Positions 34,031 through 44,895 of a stretch of DNA of 64,000 bases are shown piece by piece. A model generated the notes under the pieces. The model was given only the letters and a program-made list of their open reading frames with translations. It did not search any database and was not told the origin of the DNA. The position numbers and the translations under genes are program-made. How positions within the stretch are numbered: position 1 is the stretch's first letter; the number at the start of each line of letters is the position of its first letter. The DNA comes from Sweltsa coloradensis. Its lineage: Eukaryota; Arthropoda; Insecta; Plecoptera; Chloroperlidae. The stretch lies in contig JAMZAV010000070.1 of the NCBI GenBank assembly GCA_024449915.1, positions 496,001 to 560,000 of the forward strand. The letters run 5' to 3'.

Positions 34031-34456
34031 CATAGATATTAAACCCCTATAGTAGGCTAGATTAGCAGTCTCCAATATCTCCGCACAGACGCGAGCGTAG
34101 CAAATTGAAGCGTCGAAAAGCCAATTCAAAATGGCGATTTGCCGTTTTAATTTATACTTTTTTAAATGCAATAAAGTATTTTACTGGATTGTTTGATATG
34201 GTTTTAGCTTGTGCAGCATGGGAATGAACAGACAGAAACAAAAGAAGTTATTGCATAAGGGAGTTAGTAAACTATTGGTGTTAATGTTTAGTATGCTCAC
34301 CAGTAAACCCTGGCAGCAATCTTGAGTACTATTTTGGGCTACAAATCGCTCCCATTTACGTAACATGCAAACAGGTATTTCAAAATGGCTTTAAATTGTC
34401 ACGGATGTGGACCGAAGACTGCTGATCTAGCCTACTATAGTTGTTTTATATCTATG
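34031..34456 (+). mobile_element. hAT-like MITE, copy 1
   Basis: A 426-bp element with inverted ends of about 40 bp. The left end is CATAGATATTAAACCCCTAT...GGCTAGATTAGCAGTC and the right end is GACTGCTGATCTAGCC...ATATCTATG. It is flanked by GTCTGAAC (34023-34030) and GTTTGAAC (34457-34464), an 8-bp target-site duplication with one mismatch. An 8-bp duplication fits the hAT superfamily. No transposase frame. Confidence 0.85.
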
Positions 34457-34808
34457 GTTTGAACACTTTAGGGATGTCGGTATGGATACATAGAATATGA
34501 TTATTTGACGGGGGTATTTAAAACCTGGGCAAGTCTTGTTTTGTCGGTAAGCTTAATCTAGGTGCCCGTTAGGGCGCCGCAGCCAAGCCGCGGTGCGCTA
34601 CACACTCAAGCACCTTATACACCAAGCAGAGTTGGGGTGATTTCGAGGTGTTACCCAGTCGTCATGTAACGTGATGTGAACTTGAAAACTATCACAATCG
34701 AGGGGATTTAGGTACCTGACAACACATGCCAAATTTTATTGGGGTACGATTATTCCTTCTTGGTGAAAAAATGGCTTGAAACATGCTCAAAATCACTTTA
34801 AGGATGTT

Positions 34809-34842
34809 AGCTACTGCTACTGCTACTACTGCTACTGCTAAC
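34809..34842 (+). repeat. TAC/TGC trinucleotide-rich run
   Basis: GCTACTGCTACTGCTACTAC and continuation, about 34 bp of CTA/CTG-type triplets. Confidence 0.9.
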
Positions 34843-34847
34843 ATCTA

Positions 34848-35062
34848 ATACGTCGGCCCGCGATTCTGACCAGACGGGTGGGACTACAATGTTCATATTT
34901 TACATGGACATTAAGGTTATAGAAATATAGTCTCTTTGAAAAAAAAAGTTGAAAAAAGTTTGTTGGAAGGCTTCCAAATAAAGGTTTTAAAATAAGCCTT
35001 AAAAACTTGGCATACAATCACAAGTAACCATAGTTACTTGACACTTGTTGACGGTATAAGCA
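34848..35062 (+). repeat. Fam6 interspersed repeat, copy 1
   Basis: TATTTTACATGGACATTAAG, TTTGAAAAAAAAAGTTGAAA, CTTCCAAATAAAGGTTTTAA and ATCACAAGTAAC occur in the same order at 48783-48960 and, inverted, at 59165-59425. Class unknown. Confidence 0.65.
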
Positions 35063-35503
35063 GAGTTAGGCGGGAAAGTGCGATACGTAACAAATAGCGG
35101 ACATTTAAAATTTTTCTTCTTTGTGTGGGAACGAGAAAAGGTGTCATTATACTCTCATAAAACAAATCAGAAACCGTCCCTGGCCTAGGCCCAGATGTGG
35201 AAAATTATTTATAATGCAAAGTGTAGGTCTAAAGTTCCATTTGGCTATAGGACTAGTGAATTCTACTGACATTACATGTTTGACAAGCCTAGCCAACCCT
35301 ATGCCAGCACAACATTGTTTGTTCTGATATGAACTTGCTCATCTGTTTGTTTACATAATTGCAACAATCAAATCATTTCATACAACTTGTCTTTCGATTG
35401 GCCCGCGTTTATGAAGGCACGGCCATCTAGAATAAATATAGAACTTTTTCGAGCTCTTTGCTATACGCAAATCTTTTTTAAAAAGTTTGGATTTCGTGAT
35501 ACT
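35063..35503. other. Nothing recognised
   Basis: Spacer between Fam6 and the inverted MITE. Two short frames (67-68 codons) without recognisable domains. Confidence 0.35.
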
Positions 35504-35511
35504 CTTTCAAC

Positions 35512-35927
35512 CATAGACATCCTATATAATTGGCTAGACCAGCAGTCGGTGGTCCACTTCCCGGGACAATTAGAAGCCATCTTAAAATGACAGTTTACAT
35601 GTTAATCAAATGGGAGCGATTTGTGGCCAATAGTTCTCAAGATTGCCGCCAGGTTGACAGGTAAGCATACTAGCCTTTGACACCAAAGATTACTAAATTC
35701 CCTTATGCAATCACTTCGTATTGTTTCTATGTTTAATACCATGCTGCACAAGCTAAAACCATATCAAACAATCCCGTAAAATACTTTATTGGGATTAAAA
35801 AGCATAAATTAAAACACCAAATCGCCATCTTGAAATGGGCCGGTTGAGTCTTCAATTTGCTACGCTCGCGCCTGTGCGGAGGTATAGGGACTGCTAATCT
35901 AGCCTACTATAGGGTTTAATATCAATG
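35512..35927 (-). mobile_element. hAT-like MITE, copy 2, inverted, perfect target duplication
   Basis: A 416-bp element, inverted relative to copies 1 and 3. Its ends are CATAGACATC at the left and GATATCAATG-type at the right. It is flanked on both sides by an identical CTTTCAAC (35504-35511 and 35928-35935), a perfect 8-bp target-site duplication. Internal landmarks such as AATGGGAGCGATTTG, GCTTGTGCAGC (complement) and CTACGCTCGCGCCTGTGCGG match the other copies with scattered changes. It shows the unit is a discrete transposon and not just part of the segmental duplication. Confidence 0.9.
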
Positions 35928-36424
35928 CTTTCAACTCACAACCATCGTTTTCCACGATACGTTCAGAATACCAATCCTTTGGAAACACCCCAAAACACGT
36001 TTTTAAGGGCAAATCATTTTCTCCCTTTTTTCGGGGGGAAAATAATTATGTATATGTTGTTTCTAAACTTAATAATTTAATTATTTTGACGTCTAATTAT
36101 ATCGTCTTGTGGCAAAGTACATCATGCATACAGCATCGATATGATTAATTGTGATACATTTTTTAAACTAGATGACAACAGTATAGGTCTACCCATGAGA
36201 ACACCTTCATCCAGAATGCCAGTGGAAATAATCGAACCAGAGACCTTCCGAATACGAATCACAAGAGCAATTGCATCCAGATAACAAATATGATCAGTAG
36301 GCGATAAGATAATGGATAGTTTTACAATTATCCTTTGCATGTTTTCCAATTTTGATTACTTTTTACGTATGTAAAAATTTATAAAATGTATTCAAAAAAC
36401 ATTATAAAAATAAATTCGTACCGT

Positions 36425-36545
36425 ACTTCAGTGTACCCACTCGATCAAAACTAATTTCCAGTGAGGAACTTTCATTTTTAAAGCAAAACAAGACAGTCAT
36501 GTCGGCGCCAACGCCGTCGACGAGCTTACTACGACCCAACTAAAA
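36425..36545 (-). mobile_element. SINE-C 3' remnant
   Basis: On the minus strand, GCTCGTCGACGGCGTTGGCG and TCCTCACTGGAAATTAGTTT parallel the end of SINE-C (CTCGTCAGTTGTGTCGGCGC and TCCCCCACTAAAAATCAGTT at 31540-31605). It is embedded in the duplication. The copy-1 equivalent at 33440-33540 is shorter. Confidence 0.5.
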
Positions 36546-37035
36546 AATGAAACTAAAGTTTAATAGTACAATTTTAAAGAGTAAAGTTGTGGGTGAAGTT
36601 TATAAGGGTTGTGCTTGAGGCAAGTTGTTGTGGATTACATTGCATACACACTAAGGTACTTTCTATAAAGCTAGTACGTAAAGGTAGAACTGAAAGTATT
36701 CCACTAGAGTAATGCGTGTGATAGGTCACGTTAATGGAAGCAGTGCAGCTATGTAGTGGACAACAGTGCTAGCGCGGGAATGTGCAATTAAACTTAATAC
36801 GCGTTCTACGGTGTTTCAATTGTGAGCGGCCAGCCATGACTCTACTGGCGAGGAATCTATTCTAGAGCCTAGCGGACACTGGCATGTGTGAAGTATCAAT
36901 TATCTAGCTAGGTACAGGTGAATATATATTTCAACATAATGTGTGGCTTTGTGTGGTTCGTTGGTGCAGAAGGTCGAGGGTACGAATCTCGCTAGAGGCA
37001 GAAGATATCTTTTTGGTGTGGAATTAAGTCTGAAC

Positions 37036-37460
37036 CATAGATATTAAACCCCTATAGTAGGCTAGATTAGCAGTCTCCAATATCTCCGCACAGACGCGAG
37101 CGTAGCAAATTGAAGCGTCGAAAAGCCAATTCAAAATGGCGATTTGGCGTTTTAATTAATACTTTTTTAATGCAATAAAGTATTTTACTGGATTGTTTGA
37201 TATGGTTTTAGCTTGTGCAGCATGGGAATGAACAGACAGAAACAATAAGAAGTTATTGCATAAAGGAGTTTAGTAAACAATTGGTGTTAATGTTTAGTAT
37301 GCTCACCAGTCAACCTGGCGGCAATCTTGAGTACTATTTGGGCTACAAATCGCTCCCATTTACGTAACATGCAAACAGGTATTTCAAAATGGCTTTAAAT
37401 TGTCACGGAAGTGGACCGATGACTGCTGATCTAGCCTACTATAGTTGTTTAATATCTATG
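37036..37460 (+). mobile_element. hAT-like MITE, copy 3
   Basis: A 425-bp element with the same flanking GTCTGAAC (37028-37035) and GTTTGAAC (37461-37468) as copy 1. The insertion therefore predates the segmental duplication and was copied with it. Confidence 0.9.
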
Positions 37461-37558
37461 GTTTGAACACTTTAGGGATGTCGGTATGGATACATAGAAT
37501 ATGATTATTGGGCGGGGTATTTAAAACCTGGGCAAGTCTTGTTTTGTCGGTAAGCTTA

Positions 37559-38069
37559 ATGCAGTTTTAGCGCGAACATAAGCAGATGAGAAACTTTAGT
37601 TTGTACTGAAATTCGGCAGTACTAAAGTTAACAATACATTGAAAATATTGAACTAATTTCACCAAAAGTACCTTGTATCTTTCTATCTGAACATGCAGAT
37701 ACATTATAAAATATTTCTAGACACATGTTTAGCATATTGTATCAAGGTATATGATAGGGACGCAACATGTTGCTATAGATACTACACAACACTCCATGTG
37801 TGAAGGTAGGGATGGTGAATGAGAATGGAAATGAGGTTTGACGTGTGAGGGAATAGTGGGAGATTTTTAATCAGGGGGACAAAACGAAGCACAGGAGAAA
37901 TTAAGATTAAGTATGAACGGAGTTCAAGTTCACATAGATTCGTGTGTCGTATCGACTTCGAATATGGATTACATTTACTATATGGACGTCTTAAAATCGA
38001 TTAAATTCATAAAAATGGGTAGAGAACTAATAATTTTTCGAAGGATACACAAATGAAACCTGTCTGTTT
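37559..38069. other. Nothing recognised
   Basis: AT-rich DNA after the duplication with no recognisable element. Confidence 0.35.
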
Positions 38070-38180
38070 TGGTGGAGGTGCCGGTTCCGATAAATCCACA
38101 TCCGACCTATTGACCCCAAGAGTCCCAAAAGTTTTAGGAATCCTCGTTTTAGGGCAATGAAAAAACACGCATATCATGTT
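38070..38180 (+). repeat. Motif copy (diverged) followed by Fam8-like sequence
   Basis: TGGTGGAGGTGCCGGTT at 38070-38086 has one change from the motif (G to T near its end). CCAAGAGTCCCAAAAGTTTT and AATGAAAAAACACGCATATC follow, a diverged version of the Fam8 order seen at 61.0 kb. Confidence 0.5.
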
Positions 38181-41100
38181 GAGGTCATGTTGAGGTCAAG
38201 AAGTTCGGAATCACTATTAAATTGGCACGAGAATGCATCGAATATTCATCCCTACTTTTTGAGCAACGTCGACATTTTTCCATCGATCAAGACTTATTTT
38301 TTTTCATACCCACACGTTTGGTTACACGATATTATAAGTAAACATCGATCAAAGATGAACATTTTTTTATGGACTTTGAGGAACAACCGTGTTTTTATTG
38401 CGGAAAAAGGCTATTTACGAGAAATAAAAATTTAATCTATCGGAGGGTGGAAAAAACCTAATATTATATTAATTTTCTTGCTTGTAGTTTGAAAAGAACG
38501 ATAAAGGTAGTGCACTCTAGAGTCTGAACGTCCGCACCATTGCTGCTCAGCTCCTGCATGAAAGTTGTTGTAGGCTACCTTCAGCGCGTGTATTGTCACT
38601 GGCGACGTCACAGTGCTAGCTCGCTACACTTGACAGTAGAGCCCGGTAAAATGCAACTCCCTCGCCAACTAAAGCCCCGTTAAAAAAGCTCGCATAATCA
38701 GGGCCGTGTGGTACGACTGGCGATTCCAAGAATGTTACGAGAATGCCGTCAGAAGCAGACTTCTTACGTCGCTCTTGCGTTGCTCGACCCAAGGGATTGT
38801 GTAGGGAGGGGAAGGGGGAGGGGGGGAAGGCTTTCCTCGCCTACCTACAAGAGGGAATATCATCTGTTCCTTCGCACCCCTTCTTTATATTTTTAGTTTA
38901 ACTTAATTTCTGCTTGGTAACTATTTCAATGATATTTTTTAGAGCGATCTTCATCATCATTATCGTCATCACCATCATATGATTTTACTGATATTCTTGA
39001 TATTTAAATTCATAATACATTGCGCATTACAATTTATAAACACATCCATTTAGAATGGAATAAATTAAAAGTTTAAACTAACTTCACATTAATGTATTAC
39101 TTATTAATATTGTTTATGCACTGTTGTGTCTGCGTTTAAGTGCAGTGTGTCCATGAGTTATTATGCATTTCCTGTTACATGTGTTGGTTACAGAGTACGG
39201 TATCAAGAATAAAGGAATAACTATTTCACCGACTTTTCTTCGCTATATATAACGCCTTAAGTGTTAATTAATACAATGTATCTATAATTTATGAACTGCT
39301 GGAAGAAAAATCTTCTTGACAATTACACGTTAAGACTTTATCGAGCGAATACTATGTAAATCAAAGCAAACTTTTCCACGGTTGTGTTATTTTATTTGAA
39401 AGAAAATCTTCCGTAGAATTTCCCCCGCCTGTTCCTTGTGCATGTTCCGAGGCCTAGCGCACGGCAGGCCGCTCAATCCGTCTACGTTGAATAATTCACA
39501 GTTGCACTTGGTACCAATTTAAACGCCGCGCTCACGCAATCGCCCCGGTCACGAAGCCCAAACCTCAAAAACTCACATCAACCGGCTTGGGGTTTATTTT
39601 TAGCAAGTTTCCGGGTTACATTTTAATCGCTGCGCATTTTCTCGACGTTTTGCATTGAATCAATGTGCAAATTCTGCAAGTATATACCTTCACAGAGTTT
39701 TGAAGATCTGTCTCCCTTGCATTCATTATTCATTTCTACACAATTGGAGCGGCGCATACTTGGTTGAAATAAGGTTACTTTTGTCATGGGCGAGGAACAT
39801 TAAACTACGGCCCCAAATAAACATGCTTTCACAGTCTAAGCATCTAATGGCCGCAGTGCACGGGAGTTTCATCATACTTTTGCATTCGAGAACGGACATT
39901 ACTTTAAAAACCTTTGTGCCATTATTTCATGGAAAAAGTGCTGTCATTACAATGTCACGAAGACATTCCACCAACTAACACACACCTAGTAATAAAAGAA
40001 CACTATTAAACTTTTTAACTCACCCTTCAATTTAACATTCATGTTGTTTATGAGGTCTCTCAACCTTTCTGACGTCTAATACACAATCATAATGAAACAT
40101 TTTCTCGTATTAACAAAATACCTCCAGTGTACTTGGCAAGAATGTTTTCCTCTTTAATATTTGATTCCGTATAAATAATATTTTACTTTTTTATCGGTTG
40201 TTTCGTAGCGGCGGTAGTGATATCTTTCTGTCGACGTTTCGAAGACCATGTTGTCTTCTTCTTCAGGACTTGAAATATGATATGAAGTTTGTGAAATTCC
40301 TCTTGTTTCTTGTTATTGTTTTTTCCCCTATTGTTACTATTAAAGTTTTTTGATTGGTTAACCTAAATAAGCTTCCTAAATTCACTGTCAGATTATCATT
40401 TGCTAGACAACTTTCCTATTTCGTAGTCTTCCACCCCAGACATCTTCCTCTTGAACCGGCACAATCCCTTGGACTGGATCTATGATAACTTCCTCAAAAG
40501 GGTTGATTTCTTTACACTGTATTGTTTCTAGTTTAGTGACTGACTTAAGAACAGAATATTAAAAAAAAGAAAATAATATTTTATTCACAACATCAATTTT
40601 AGTTTGTATTCTAGTGATTTTCTTTTAATAATATTAATTTGAAAGAAGATTTTTAATTTTGGCTTGTGCTTTCACACATGCTTTACTTCATTGCTCATTG
40701 GCTATGCAAATATTATTCAATCAATGAATCAAACGTGATATTATGGTACACGAACAATTAGATTGTGTGTTAAATGCCATTTAATTTCATTCAAACGTTT
40801 GTGTTTTAATTGTTCATTAAAATCACGTTAATGTTAAAGCAGCAGCGGTAAATAACCATTATATTTTGTTTGTTAATCCTTCATGCTGCTGCACTGAACA
40901 TTTATTTCGAAAACATGTGATGAACATAAAATACAACACATAAAATCATGGCCAAACAACTTTAAACTTATTTCCATTAGTATACATTCTCATTTTATAA
41001 TCAATTGTTTTGTGGGTTTATTAGCAGAAAATATTGTAGGTTTAAAAGAATGTGTATGTTGTACGGTTTTTGTTATACGTCTATAGCAAGTTTTTTTTAA

Positions 41101-41659
41101 AATTCATATTATACTTTATTTAAAATTGCAGCAATAGAATATTCAAGAACGTTTATACATAATACAGTGGTTATTCGTGTAGAATAATGTGATATTATAC
41201 AAACCTGTAATTAACATCGACAAGGTTACGTAATCATAAAGTTATAAAAGCCCTTTAATTAAATACAGTTCTATTTTAAGGTTGATACAATTATAAACGT
41301 GGTGCTTGTTTGTTATTGGTTCATAGAATAATTGACAAAACGGAAATGTTCTTTTGAAACGTAATCAAAATGTATTGAACCTTCAATTCAGTTCGACGAC
41401 TTTCTTCTAGTTTTGTTGAATAAAGCCATTCTCTTAACGTACCCTACTGGATGGCGTAACGTGGTTCAGCTTTCACTCTAGTTCCGTAGCTTTTGTTCTG
41501 AAACTCGATAAGTTCGGCGGAAGTTTCACCGCGTAATGTTGAAATAGTTTTGAAAAGTTTTCTCTCACACGAGACCACCGGGAACAATATACCCCGTGAG
41601 CTGCTCGGGTCTGATTATTTATTAAATCAAATACACCCTCCTTGATTTAGGGTAGTTTT
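38181..41659. other. Mostly unrecognised DNA with a GC-rich patch
   Basis: A GC-rich, non-repetitive patch lies at about 39415-39650. ACATGGTCTTCGAAACGTCG (complement of about 40228-40250) next to a GAAGAAGAAGAC run resembles a sequence often found at the ends of animal retroelement units, but I cannot assign it. A purine-rich G tract is near 38815-38830, and (TCATCA)-type sequence is near 38952-38976. The 92- and 107-codon frames at 38157 and 39655 have no recognisable domain. Confidence 0.3.
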
Positions 41660-41860
41660 AGGAATTAGCGTGCACAACCGTAGACAATCGTACCACCGTA
41701 TTGAAACTAGAGTTCGAATCCCGATAAGGGTTTTTCATCTTTGACAATTGAATCCACAATGATTCTAAACTACTTGTAAACTATCATAATGTTTCGAGGA
41801 AAATCCACTCTGCCCAGGAACATTTAACCCTCTTCAGGTGAATAATTATTCTGTTGAGTA
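41660..41860. mobile_element. SINE fragments (tRNA-like piece and SINE-A tail)
   Basis: GAGTTCGAATCCC at about 41709-41721 is a B-box-type sequence on the plus strand. Downstream, CTGCCCAGGAACATT and CCCTCTTCAGGTGAA at 41800-41842 match the 3' end of SINE-A on the minus strand. These are two separate remnants side by side. Confidence 0.45.
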
Positions 41861-42041
41861 CTGCCATAGAGGTTGACACTTCTTACAATTGTGTGGATAT
41901 TACTGAATAGACTTGAAGCAAAATCAAACGAAAGAGGCTCAGTAAACAAAAACGCGAATGAAAACATCGTTTTCAAGCCCTTTAATGAAATTATTATTAC
42001 ACATTCACAAAAGTTAGGTTTAGTTGGGATGCGTTTTTACC

Positions 42042-42292
42042 GTGGGAATTAAACCTGTTATATGGTGCAATGTATGCCCCTCTTCAGATGAACTAGGTAT
42101 GTTGCGTATAGGGCAATTGTGAAGGGATGTCCGAGAGCTGTTTAAGAGGACTCAATCCCTTGCATTAGCATTATCGTCTGAGGAAAACCTCGGGGAATAA
42201 ATTCAGTTAGAATTGCCTGTCTCGACGAGATTCGAACCCGGGACCTCCAGAATCAGAGTCGCGCGCTTAACGCTCGAGCCAACACTGTCAGT
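42042..42292 (-). mobile_element. SINE-A, full-length copy
   Basis: On the minus strand this starts ACTGACAGTGTTGGCTCGAG (A-box region, complement of about 42268-42292) and has the B box GGGTTCGAATCTC near 42230. The body and end match the 6400-6646 copy, including GGATGTCCGAGAGCTG and CCTTGCATTAGCATTA in plus-strand reading. Confidence 0.85.
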
Positions 42293-44509
42293 AGAATGCA
42301 ATAGTCGAAGGACTTGCATATGGTTCGCAGTTCTGATCTAGCTTAATCATTGAAATTAGTTAGTTATAAGAGTCAGGCATTGGACTGTGATATCTTTACA
42401 TACCCAATCACAGAGGTTTGAGTTAATGATGCATTTAGTGCACCATGATAGCTCAAGAGATCAACCACGGACGATGTGGAGGTTAATGTTATGTTCCACG
42501 ACTTACGATGGTTCGCGAGGCTGACCCTACAACCCCTTGGTGTAGGTGGGTAGAACTATGCTAGTCCATGATCAACCAGACTGAAGATAAGCCGATACTT
42601 AATATTATGCTTCACATGGTTTAAGGGCGCGTCAACCGTATTGTCGAATGCGCCACTGTAGACTAGGGTATGTATATGGAGGACAGGCACGTGCTGTACA
42701 GATCCAGCCACAGACAGAGAACTAGGAAGGAAAAGTATCTTTTGTCGTTTAAGTTGTCTTTAACATCGTCGTGGCCTTGTTTTCGGTGAGGAGAGGGATC
42801 CCCGACGACGACTGTCAGAGCTCGCCTCTAGTTTCGGGGAGTAAATACTCTCGTACTTACTAGCTGATGTTTGCAAAATGGTCTTTGTATTTTTTCTTTG
42901 CCAAATTCTACCCGAGCCCAGACGAAGTCTATACTAAATGCTGTTCCATATCAACCATAATAAATAGCCTGCGAATTAATCAAACATTGTACTTCTTAGA
43001 CTCAGTTCCAAGGACTGATCTTCACTGAAAACATCATTGTGCGATGTATTACCATAGTGTTATCGTTGCTCGAGTAGCTCCAAAGTCTCAGTTCACATAT
43101 TTTACATATTCCGCCCGCGTTTTACGCATGATCTACCTCTATCGATATTCAAAACAAGGATGTGGGGGGGAGGGGGTGAATATGATAAAAACGTGGCGGT
43201 TTTACCCACGGTGGTATATTCGAGCACCAGAGCCAACAACGCTGACGTGATTGAATATATGATGAACTAATATTGTTTTAATGGCAGCTCCTGTACTTCA
43301 CTCACTGCTGAGTAATATTTCAAGAACATTTAAAAAATGATACATAATCGATAGAACATTTTACTTGTGATGCACATGTTCTGTTGCATATGAGTCTATA
43401 TGAATTAAAATAGTGAAACCATTGAATACCACGGATTAACTTTTTAATAAAATCATATTTATTCTTTGAATCAATTTATTTTTATAATTATACGTTAATT
43501 GTTTCGATGCGTACAAGTTGAATTACGATGAACTACAGTTTCGTGGACTGTTATACTTAGTAGTTGAGATTTTTTTCGACTTAAAGGTAAAGAAGAACAC
43601 TGGACTAGGTTAATTTCAAATCTGTAACTGTTGTCATACAAACGTGCTTTTTTATCAAAATATTACCAATGCTAGCGTTTTAATTTAAGCTTAATTATCC
43701 CATTGTTATAAACATATTTCGTCACATATCATTTCAGTACATTCACTCTCACATAGCCGTGGACGTTCGATTGCAAACATATACATTTTAGTTGTAAAGA
43801 ATTTAAAAATGAGTTATTTTGTACTAATGACCGGAAATATCGCAGCCCCTCCAGATGATGTCCAAGGTGCTACGGACTTCTAGTGTGAAACCACTGAGTT
43901 AGACTATAACCCCACCCCTCCCTCCGCAGACTCCCCCTACAAATCTCTGCCCCCCCCCCCTCCGCCACCTCTAGCACTTGTTGCTGCTAGCGGATTGATT
44001 TTGTGTAGTTGAACTCAGCACTCGGCTCGGTCAGCGCATTTTGTTTTATTTTAACACGTAATCACTTGATTATAGGGTCGTTAAACGAACACGGGCGATA
44101 GAAAACTGACACATGACATAATATACGTTCAATATGTGCACAGGGATTTATGTACAGCGCTTTGCTCGGATTTCAACACGAAATATGTGGAATTTATTTA
44201 TGTGGAGTTTACAAATGTCAAAGCGCTCTCACATGTAAGTTGACACAACTTTGGGATCAAGCTGGAAGCGTTCTGTATAACGCTTACAAAGCTGTTTAAG
44301 CCATGAGATAGTAAGCGAGTGAGGATTGATCTTCAAAAATGACATTAACTTTTGTGTTCTCTTGTTCAAGTCAGTATACATTGCATAAGTTATTAGAATT
44401 GTGACTCTTTAATTAGGGTTAACAAACTAACTGAATTGAGGTAAGAATCCCGTAAGATAATAACAAATATTGTGTTAATCAGGGAGCAACTCATATTTTA
44501 ACTTTACTG
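42293..44509. other. Mostly unrecognised DNA
   Basis: Contains the Fam7 copy at 42812-42870 and a poly-C run at about 43949-43961. A G-rich run at 43160-43176 lies in a 68-codon frame with no domain. Nothing else recognised. Confidence 0.3.
42812..42870 (+). repeat. Fam7 repeat, copy 2
   Basis: CAGAGCTCGCCTCTAGTTTC, then a TCTCGTACTTACTA-type sequence, in direct orientation relative to 15795-15865. Confidence 0.5.
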
Positions 44510-44600
44510 TCCATCCGTCCGTCCGTCTGCTTGTATGTGTGTCACATCACACGATAAAATCGGAAGACATTTGATTGAAATTCGTTTTTGTTGACAAAAA
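44510..44600 (-). repeat. Fam8 repeat, partial
   Basis: CCATCCGTCCGTCCGTCTGC and CACATCACACGATAAAATCG, then TTTTTGTTGACAAAA, match 5625-5710 in the same orientation. Confidence 0.55.
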
Positions 44601-44839
44601 TTATACAGAAGGTCATTGGAGAGAACGAACGGGAAAGGAGGTCAAGGAGACTGGGTTGTGAACATAAAAAAGGACAATCATTTTAAGCAGGCAACTACAA
44701 CGAGAGATTGCAATGCTCAAATAATTTTATTTGTTGTTATTCTTCAACAATCTGTTTATTAAGTAACTTCATTCTCTATTGTTGGTACTCCCAAACTAAA
44801 AAATACTCATTACAATCCCGAAATAAAAATAAATAAAAA

Positions 44840-44895
44840 AATAAAACTTGGACGGGGGTTGAACCGGGAATATCTCGCTTGTCAACCATTTGTGT
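44840..44895 (-). mobile_element. tRNA-like SINE head remnant
   Basis: GGACGGGGGTTGAACCGGGA is the complement of a B-box-type GGTTCAACCCC, following an AAATAAAAATAAATA run. It is probably a short SINE or its head. No full cloverleaf found. Confidence 0.35.

Larger units (their letters stand above)
33072..34557 (+). repeat. Segmental duplication, copy 1 (partner 36056-37558)
   Basis: About 1.49 kb, nearly identical to 36056-37558 in direct orientation. The two copies agree through ACAGCATCGATATGATTAAT, TATCCTTTGCATGTTTTCCA, GGTTGTGCTTGAGGCAAGTT, GACAACAGTGCTAGCGCGGG and GAGCGGCCAGCCATGAC, the hAT-like MITE, and TTTTGTCGGTAAGCTTAAT. They diverge at both edges. Differences include a roughly 30-bp stretch with GGCGCCAACGCCGTCGACGA present only in copy 2. 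A 75-codon frame (minus strand, 33142-33369) is conserved only because the DNA is duplicated. Confidence 0.95.
36056..37558 (+). repeat. Segmental duplication, copy 2 (partner 33072-34557)
   Basis: Direct copy of 33072-34557 about 2.98 kb downstream. It keeps about 30 bp of SINE-C-like 3' sequence near 36500 that copy 1 lacks, so copy 1 has probably lost it. Confidence 0.95.

Noticed and set aside
33142..36349. Conserved 75-codon protein (MENMQRIIVKL...) present twice
   Set aside because: The two copies belong to a segmental duplication and the frame crosses a SINE-like tRNA head, so conservation reflects DNA duplication, not selection on protein.
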